The position numbers and the translations under genes were made by a program. DNA of 35,871 nucleotides from Gammaproteobacteria bacterium (GTDB taxonomy: Bacteria > Pseudomonadota > Gammaproteobacteria > Chromatiales > Chromatiaceae). The first letter of the stretch is position 1; each line of letters begins with the position of its first letter. The notes below the pieces were generated by a model. The model was not told the origin of the DNA and made no database searches. It worked only from the letters and a program-made list of their open reading frames with translations. The stretch spans positions 1-35,871 of the forward strand of contig JAJRWL010000150.1 in NCBI GenBank assembly GCA_024276875.1, given 5' to 3'. Below are positions 30,003-35,871 of this stretch, one piece after another.

Positions 30003-30539
30003 ATGAAAAGCCGAGACAAACGTACCGGCATCACCCTGGTTCATACCGGCAAAGGCAAGGGCAAATCCTCCAGCGCCTTTGGCATGGTCTTTCGTGCGGC
30101 GGGTTCGGGCATGAAGGTCTGCGTTATTCAATTCATCAAAGGCAAGTGGAAGACCGGCGAAGAGAAGGCCGCCGCACAATTCGATAATATCGAATGGCAT
30201 GTGCTGGGCGATGGCTTTACCTGGGACACCAAAAACCCCGAACAAGACCGAAAAACCTGCCGAGAGGCGTGGGCATTCAGCCAACAAAAGATCCTTTCCG
30301 AAGCCTTCGACATGGTGGTACTGGATGAGATCAACTACTGCTGCGGCTATGGCTGGCTTGCAGGCGAAGAGCTGGCGGACTTTATCACACAAGAGAAACC
30401 ACCCTGGCTGCATCTGATACTGACGGGTCGCAATGCCCCGCAAGAGGTGATTGATGTGGCAGATACGGTGACTGAGATGACGATGATCAAACATGCCTAC
30501 GCACAAGGCATCAAGGCCCAGCAGGGCACAGAATTCTAA
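30003..30539 (+). CDS. cobO: Cob(I)yrinic acid a,c-diamide adenosyltransferase
   Basis: GITLVHTGKGKGKSSSAFGMVFRAAGSGMKVCVIQFIKGKWKTGE, VVLDEINYCCGYG, HLILTGRNAPQEVIDVADTVTEM. Confidence 0.96.
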   Translation: MKSRDKRTGITLVHTGKGKGKSSSAFGMVFRAAGSGMKVCVIQFIKGKWKTGEEKAAAQFDNIEWHVLGDGFTWDTKNPEQDRKTCREAWAFSQQKILSEAFDMVVLDEINYCCGYGWLAGEELADFITQEKPPWLHLILTGRNAPQEVIDVADTVTEMTMIKHAYAQGIKAQQGTEF

Positions 30540-30553
30540 CCACAGAGATAACA

Positions 30554-31207
30554 ATGAAAAACAACTCCATAGAGATTACCCCCACGGAACGCGATGGCCT
30601 GTACAAAACCATCTACAACCGCCGTGATACCCGTGGTGAATTCCTGCCCAACCCCATCTCTGATGAGGTGCTGCAACGAATACTGAATGCCGCCCACAAT
30701 GCCCCCAGTGTGGGTTTTATGCAGCCGTGGGATTTTATTCTTGTGCGGGATCAATCCATCCGCCAGCAGATCAAGGATGCCTTTGAGATCGCACACAGTG
30801 AAGCGGCAGAGATGTTTGAAGGGGAGCAGCAAGCAACATACCGCACCCTTAAACTGGAAGGGATAATGGAGGCTCCACTCGGTATCACCATCACCTGTGA
30901 CCGTAAACGAACGGGACCGACCGTGATTGGCCGCACCGCTAATCAAGAGATGGATCTCTACAGCTCAGTCTGTGCGGTACAGAACCTCTGGCTGGCGGCG
31001 CGTGCTGAAAACCTGGGTGTTGGTTGGGTCAGCATCATTCACCACAAACGGCTGAAAGAGATTCTGGGCATCCCCAAATTTGTCGTGCCCATTGCCTACC
31101 TCTGCATTGGTCACGTCAGTCATTTTCATGAAAAGCCCGAGCTAGAAAAAGCGGGTTGGTTGCCGCGTCTGCCGATTGAAGAGCTGATCCATAATGATCG
31201 TTGGTAA
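30554..31207 (+). CDS. bluB: 5,6-dimethylbenzimidazole synthase
   Basis: YKTIYNRRDTRGEFLPNPISDEVLQRILNAAHNAPSVGFMQPWDFILV, RTANQEMDLYSSVCAVQNLWLAARAENLGVGWVSI. Confidence 0.95.
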   Translation: MKNNSIEITPTERDGLYKTIYNRRDTRGEFLPNPISDEVLQRILNAAHNAPSVGFMQPWDFILVRDQSIRQQIKDAFEIAHSEAAEMFEGEQQATYRTLKLEGIMEAPLGITITCDRKRTGPTVIGRTANQEMDLYSSVCAVQNLWLAARAENLGVGWVSIIHHKRLKEILGIPKFVVPIAYLCIGHVSHFHEKPELEKAGWLPRLPIEELIHNDRW

Positions 31208-31210
31208 CGG

Positions 31211-32110
31211 ATGACCGCTGTTTGGATTATTCTGGGCGCGCTGCTGCTGGATGCCCTGCTGGGTGAGCCGCGCCGCTGGCATCCGTTGGTCGGTTTTGGT
31301 TGGCTGGCCGCCCGATTGGAAGCACGCCTAAATCGTACCGAAGGAAGCACTCACTTACGTGGGATAGCAGGCCTGCTACTGCTGGTTGCCCCCTTTGTTT
31401 TAATCACCGCTTTTTTGGAACAGCTCACCCCTCTTGTTGGTTTGGTGCTGCTCTACCTGGCAATTGGTGGCCGCAGTCTGATGGAGCATGCCCGACAGAT
31501 TGTTACGGCATTGAAGGCGCAAGATCTGCCGCTCTCACGGCAGCGGGTTGGTTGGATTGTCAGTCGTGAGAGCCATGCAATGCAGCCAGCGGATGTGGCG
31601 CGTGCCACGGTTGAATCGGTGCTTGAAAATGGCAGTGATGCCATCTTTGCCGCCCTCTTCTGGTTTCTGATTGCCGGTGCTCCGGGGGTGGTTGGCTATC
31701 GATTGGTCAACACACTGGACGCAATGTGGGGCTATCGCAATACCCGTTTTCAAAATTTTGGCTGGGCAGCCGCTCGGCTGGATGATCTGCTCAATTGGAT
31801 ACCTGCCCGACTCACCGCCCTCAGCTATGCCGCCGTTGGCTCCTTTCAGCAGGCACTACGCTGTTGGTCACGGCAAGCCAAACAGTGGGATAGCCCCAAT
31901 GCGGGATCGGTGATGGCCGCAGGTGCGGGTGCGCTAAAAATAGAGCTGGGCGGTGCAGCTACCTATCATGGGAAAATCCATCAGCGCCCGACCCTGGGCT
32001 GTGGCGAAGCGCCCGATACAGAGGCCATCGAAAGAGCCATTACCCTGGTGCGCAATAGCTTGTTACTCTGGGTGGCCGTGATTTTAGTGGGGGGCTGGCT
32101 TCTTGCTTGA
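31211..32110 (+). CDS. cbiB: Adenosylcobinamide-phosphate synthase (CbiB/CobD family)
   Basis: LLDALLGEPRRWHPLVGFGWLAARLEARLN, GWIVSRESHAMQPADVARATVESVLENGSDAIFAALFWF, PNAGSVMAAGAGAL. Confidence 0.95.
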   Translation: MTAVWIILGALLLDALLGEPRRWHPLVGFGWLAARLEARLNRTEGSTHLRGIAGLLLLVAPFVLITAFLEQLTPLVGLVLLYLAIGGRSLMEHARQIVTALKAQDLPLSRQRVGWIVSRESHAMQPADVARATVESVLENGSDAIFAALFWFLIAGAPGVVGYRLVNTLDAMWGYRNTRFQNFGWAAARLDDLLNWIPARLTALSYAAVGSFQQALRCWSRQAKQWDSPNAGSVMAAGAGALKIELGGAATYHGKIHQRPTLGCGEAPDTEAIERAITLVRNSLLLWVAVILVGGWLLA

Positions 32111-33101
32111 ACATGGTGGAAAACTGCGGGCGGCTGCAAATCAATATGGCATCCCCTGGGTTGAGTGGCTGGATCTCTCCACCGGCATCAACCCCAATGG
32201 TTGGCTTGTTCCTGTGGTTCCAGCAGCCTGTTGGCAGCGGCTACCGGAGGAAGAGGATGAACTGGTCGCTGCGGCAACAGATTACTACCAGGCGCCTTCA
32301 CTGCTGCCGGTTGCGGGTTCACAGGCCGCTATTCAAATATTGCCAAAGCTGCGCGCTGGCTGCCGAGTGGGTATCATTTCGCCCAGCTATGCTGAACATG
32401 CAAGCGCCTGGTCACGGGCGGGGCACAGTGTGCAAACACTCACTTCAGGCAGGATTGAGCAGCACATCAATGAGCTGGATGTGCTGCTATTGATCAACCC
32501 CAACAATCCGACGGGTGAGGCGCTTGAACGGGAGCAACTCCTGGCCTGGCGACAGCAGCTAGCCAGACGGGGTGGCTGGTTGATCGTTGACGAGGCATTT
32601 ATCGATGTGACACCCCAGCACTCATTGGCCTCAGAGTCACAGCTGCCAGGGCTTATTGTGCTGCGCTCATTGGGTAAATTTTTTGGTTTGGCCGGTGTTC
32701 GTGTGGGCTTTGTATTGGCTGAGCCCGCACTGCTGAACCGACTGCATGAACAGCTTGGCCCTTGGGCCATTGCCACGCCCTCTCGTTGGGTTGCCAGCCA
32801 AGCACTGCGTGACTACACCTGGCAACAACAGGCGCGTCAACAACTGCGACAACAGACAGAACAATTGACGCAACTGCTTAAATCTGTGGGATTGGCTCCA
32901 GCGGGTGGCACCATGCTTTTTCAGTGGGCTGTAACCTCAGAGGCCGCTGAGATCCATCGGCAATTGGCGGAGCAGGGCATCCTTACTCGCTATTTTACGG
33001 AATCGACCAGCCTCCGTTTTGGACTGCCTGCGAATCAGGCTGGGTTCCAGCGGTTGGCCGATGCCCTACAGCAGATTCGACAAGCGGCCTGCATGACATG
33101 A
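32103..33101 (+). CDS. cobD: Threonine-phosphate decarboxylase (aminotransferase class I/II)
   Basis: [62 protein letters not shown]. Confidence 0.92.
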   Translation: MLEHGGKLRAAANQYGIPWVEWLDLSTGINPNGWLVPVVPAACWQRLPEEEDELVAAATDYYQAPSLLPVAGSQAAIQILPKLRAGCRVGIISPSYAEHASAWSRAGHSVQTLTSGRIEQHINELDVLLLINPNNPTGEALEREQLLAWRQQLARRGGWLIVDEAFIDVTPQHSLASESQLPGLIVLRSLGKFFGLAGVRVGFVLAEPALLNRLHEQLGPWAIATPSRWVASQALRDYTWQQQARQQLRQQTEQLTQLLKSVGLAPAGGTMLFQWAVTSEAAEIHRQLAEQGILTRYFTESTSLRFGLPANQAGFQRLADALQQIRQAACMT

Positions 33102-34555
33102 GCACGCTAATGATTCAAGGCACTACATCGGATGCTGGCAAGAGTGCGCTGGTCACGGCAATCTGTCGTTTGTTGGCGCGGCGTAACCTTTCCGTTGCCC
33201 CATTCAAACCACAAAATATGGCACTGAATAGTGCAGTTACGGCAGACAATGGAGAGATTGGACGTGCGCAAGCGGTGCAGGCACAGGCCGCCAATATCGC
33301 TTGTCATACCGATATGAACCCTGTGCTGTTGAAGCCCAATAGCAATACCGGATCACAAGTCATCATCCAGGGAAAGGCGGTGGCCACACTGGAGGCGCAG
33401 GGCTATCATCGTTATAAAAAGGTGGTCATGCCTGCGGTGCTGGAGTCTTATAAGCGTCTTGCCCAGCAGTATCAAACCATCGTGGTAGAAGGGGCGGGCA
33501 GCCCCGCAGAGATCAATCTGCGTGAAAATGATATTGCCAATATGGGCTTTGCCGAGGCGGTAGATTGCCCCGTCATCCTGATTGCAGATATCAACCGAGG
33601 GGGGGTCTTTGCTCACTTGGTGGGTACGTTGGAGCTGCTCAGTGAGTCGGAGCGAGCGCGGATAAAGGGTTTTGTTATCAACCGTTTTCGGGGTGATATT
33701 GGGCTGCTAAAGGATGGGCTGGATTGGCTGGAACAGCGTACCGGTGTGCCTGTGTTGGGTGTGCTGCCCTATCTTCATCAGCTGCATCTGGAGGCAGAAG
33801 ATAGCCTCAATCTCGATGCGGTTAAAGCCAGCAGTGATGGCCTCAAGATCATCATTCCCGCCCTGCCCCGTCTGAGCAATCATACTGATTTTGATCCATT
33901 GCAGCTGCACCCCCAGGTTGATCTACAGATCATCCGCAAAGGGCAGCCCATACCAGCGGCAGATCTGATTATTCTGCCGGGTAGTAAATCAGTTTGTGCC
34001 GATCTGGCGGCATTAAAAGAGCAGGGTTGGGAGCAGGCGCTTCAGCGTCATCTGCGATATGGCGGCAAGGTGCTGGGGATCTGTGGGGGCTTCCAGATGT
34101 TGGGGCAATCCATTGATGACCCTGATGGCATTGAAGGTGAGCCTGGAAAAACTGCCGGACTTGGGCTGCTGGAGATGCAGACCTTGCTACAATCAGAAAA
34201 ACAGCTGTGCAATGTTGCGGGCAGGCTGCTGCTGGAGGATACGGCGATCAGCGGTTATGAGATTCATGCCGGTCATACCCAAGGTGTGGCATTGGATCGG
34301 CCACTGGTTGATCTGGGTGCGACAACGGATGGAGCCATATCAGAAGACAGGCAAGTTATCGGAACCTATCTGCATGGCTTGTTTGAAACGCAAGAGAGCT
34401 GCGATAGCCTGTTGCGCTGGGCGGGTCTAACCAATCCGCAAAGCCCGGATTACCATCAACAACGTGAACAGGGGATAGACCGAATCACCGATGCTGTCAC
34501 AGCGCATCTCGATCTTCCTGCGTTGGCTCGACTATTGGCGCTGGATTCGCTATGA
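33098..34555 (+). CDS. cobQ: Cobyric acid synthase
   Basis: [96 protein letters not shown]. Confidence 0.97.
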   Translation: MSTLMIQGTTSDAGKSALVTAICRLLARRNLSVAPFKPQNMALNSAVTADNGEIGRAQAVQAQAANIACHTDMNPVLLKPNSNTGSQVIIQGKAVATLEAQGYHRYKKVVMPAVLESYKRLAQQYQTIVVEGAGSPAEINLRENDIANMGFAEAVDCPVILIADINRGGVFAHLVGTLELLSESERARIKGFVINRFRGDIGLLKDGLDWLEQRTGVPVLGVLPYLHQLHLEAEDSLNLDAVKASSDGLKIIIPALPRLSNHTDFDPLQLHPQVDLQIIRKGQPIPAADLIILPGSKSVCADLAALKEQGWEQALQRHLRYGGKVLGICGGFQMLGQSIDDPDGIEGEPGKTAGLGLLEMQTLLQSEKQLCNVAGRLLLEDTAISGYEIHAGHTQGVALDRPLVDLGATTDGAISEDRQVIGTYLHGLFETQESCDSLLRWAGLTNPQSPDYHQQREQGIDRITDAVTAHLDLPALARLLALDSL

Positions 34556-35073
34556 AACGACTTATCCTCGGGGGTGTCCGCTCGGGCAAGAGCCGATTGG
34601 CTGAGCAGTTTGCTCAAGCATCGGGGCTGCCGGTCACTTACATTGCCACAGCTACCGCGCAGGATGATGATGCGATGCAACGCCGCATTCGCCATCACCA
34701 GGCAGGTCGGCCTGCGGAGTGGGGGCTGATCGAAGCGCCTTATTCACTGGCTGCAACACTGGAAAAGGCGGCAGATGTTGACCACTGTCTGCTGGTTGAT
34801 TGCCTGACCCTGTGGCTGACCAATCTGCTATTGCTAAATGATGATGCTCGGCTAAAAAGTGAACTACAGGCGTTGCAGGAGCTGCTCCCCACTCTGCCGG
34901 GAGAGATACTACTGGTCAGCAATGAGACAGGGATGGGAATCGTCCCCATGGGAGAGCTCTCCCGAAGATTTTGTGATGAAGCGGGATGGCTCCATCAACA
35001 ACTCGCCCAAATCTGTGATCAGGTCATACTGACGGTCGCAGGCCTGCCCCACATCCTAAAAGGTAATAACTGA
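34552..35073 (+). CDS. cobU: Adenosylcobinamide kinase / adenosylcobinamide-phosphate guanylyltransferase
   Basis: [62 protein letters not shown]. Confidence 0.96.
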   Translation: MKRLILGGVRSGKSRLAEQFAQASGLPVTYIATATAQDDDAMQRRIRHHQAGRPAEWGLIEAPYSLAATLEKAADVDHCLLVDCLTLWLTNLLLLNDDARLKSELQALQELLPTLPGEILLVSNETGMGIVPMGELSRRFCDEAGWLHQQLAQICDQVILTVAGLPHILKGNN

Positions 35074-35871
35074 TGCTTGATTGGCTTACTCAACCCGCCG
35101 CCCCATTGAATGAATCCGCACGTCTAACAGCAGAGATGCGTCAGGCTCAGCTCACCAAACCCCCCGGTTCACTGGGTATACTGGAGTCTATCGCTATCCG
35201 ATTGGCCGCCATGCAGGGGGTCACCTGTCCCACGTTGGATCATGCCAAAATCGCTATCTTTGCAGCAGATCATGGGGTTGCCGCTGAAGGGATCTCGATC
35301 TTCCCCCAATCGGTCACGCTGGAGATGGTGCGCAATTTCGCCCGTGGTGGTGCAGCGATCAGCGTGTTGGCACAGCAGCTCAATGCCACATTTGAGGTGA
35401 TCAACCTGGGTACGGTAGAGGATGATGCCAGCCTGCAAGGGGTGCATCACCAGCGTATCGCCCCTGGTACAGCCAATTTTACTCGGCAACCGGCCATGAC
35501 GTTGGCAGAGTTGGCTCAGGCCGTGGATGCGGGCCAGCAATCGGTCGCCCGAGCTGTAGCGGCAGGCGGCCAGATCTTTATTGGTGGTGAGATGGGGATT
35601 GCCAACACCACCAGTGCCAGTGCCCTGGCGTGTGCCATGACCGGCATGTCAGCGGAGCAGATGGCGGGGCCTGGTACGGGGTTGGATGAAACAGGCGTTA
35701 ATCGCAAGGCGGAGGTGATTCAACGAGCACTTGAGCTGCACCAGGCTTATCTCAATGATCCTATTGAGGTGTTGCGCCGATTGGGTGGATTTGAGATTGC
35801 CGCACTTGTAGGTAGCTATATTGCCTGCGCGCAAAAAGGGATACCGGCATTGGTCGATGGCTTCATCTCCA
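35073..35871 (+). CDS. cobT: Nicotinate-nucleotide-dimethylbenzimidazole phosphoribosyltransferase, 3' truncated by the window
   Basis: Manual translation: KPPGSLGILESIAIRLAAMQG, IFAADHGVAAEGISIFPQSVTLEMVRNFARGGAAISVLA, FIGGEMGIANTTSASAL, GPGTGLDETGVNRKAEVI. Not in the ORF track because it is open to the edge. Confidence 0.95.
   Translation, partial: MLDWLTQPAAPLNESARLTAEMRQAQLTKPPGSLGILESIAIRLAAMQGVTCPTLDHAKIAIFAADHGVAAEGISIFPQSVTLEMVRNFARGGAAISVLAQQLNATFEVINLGTVEDDASLQGVHHQRIAPGTANFTRQPAMTLAELAQAVDAGQQSVARAVAAGGQIFIGGEMGIANTTSASALACAMTGMSAEQMAGPGTGLDETGVNRKAEVIQRALELHQAYLNDPIEVLRRLGGFEIAALVGSYIACAQKGIPALVDGFIS

Overview
The window looks like a gammaproteobacterial chromosome segment, mostly ordinary housekeeping and accessory metabolism. 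From left to right it contains: (i) a minus-strand multiheme c-type cytochrome that runs off the left edge and is missing from the ORF track; (ii) a divergent DUF3391/HD-GYP protein, an XRE regulator and a long non-coding gap; (iii) dihydroorotase, gloB and hisI, divergent from fur, a DUF1820 gene and a DksA/TraR-like gene; (iv) an AGCS alanine/Na+ symporter; (v) a TRAP-transporter locus (TatT, DctP, then cytochrome c5 and cupin, then DctQ and DctM); (vi) a TVP38/VTT protein, a large membrane protein with a GT2 glycosyltransferase, a His/Lys-rich PPGL-repeat lipoprotein and a ferritin-like protein; (vii) metH and rsfS; (viii) a repeat and insertion-sequence graveyard holding two transposase C-terminal remnants on opposite strands; (ix) an MlaC-like protein, hemB, aroE and an RRM protein; (x) a cobalamin riboswitch followed by a tightly coupled late cobalamin operon (cobO, bluB, cbiB, cobD/cobC, cobQ, cobU, cobT), with cobT running off the right edge. 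I saw no CRISPR array, rRNA, convincing tRNA or obvious defence island. The best second-look items are the cytochrome with CX3CH/CX4CH motifs, the transposase graveyard and adjacent hairpin repeats, the split TRAP locus with a strong palindrome-rich promoter at cytochrome c5, the PPGL lipoprotein, and the possible Shine-Dalgarno-sequestering hairpin after the B12 riboswitch. I did not find strong evidence of a wholly new system.
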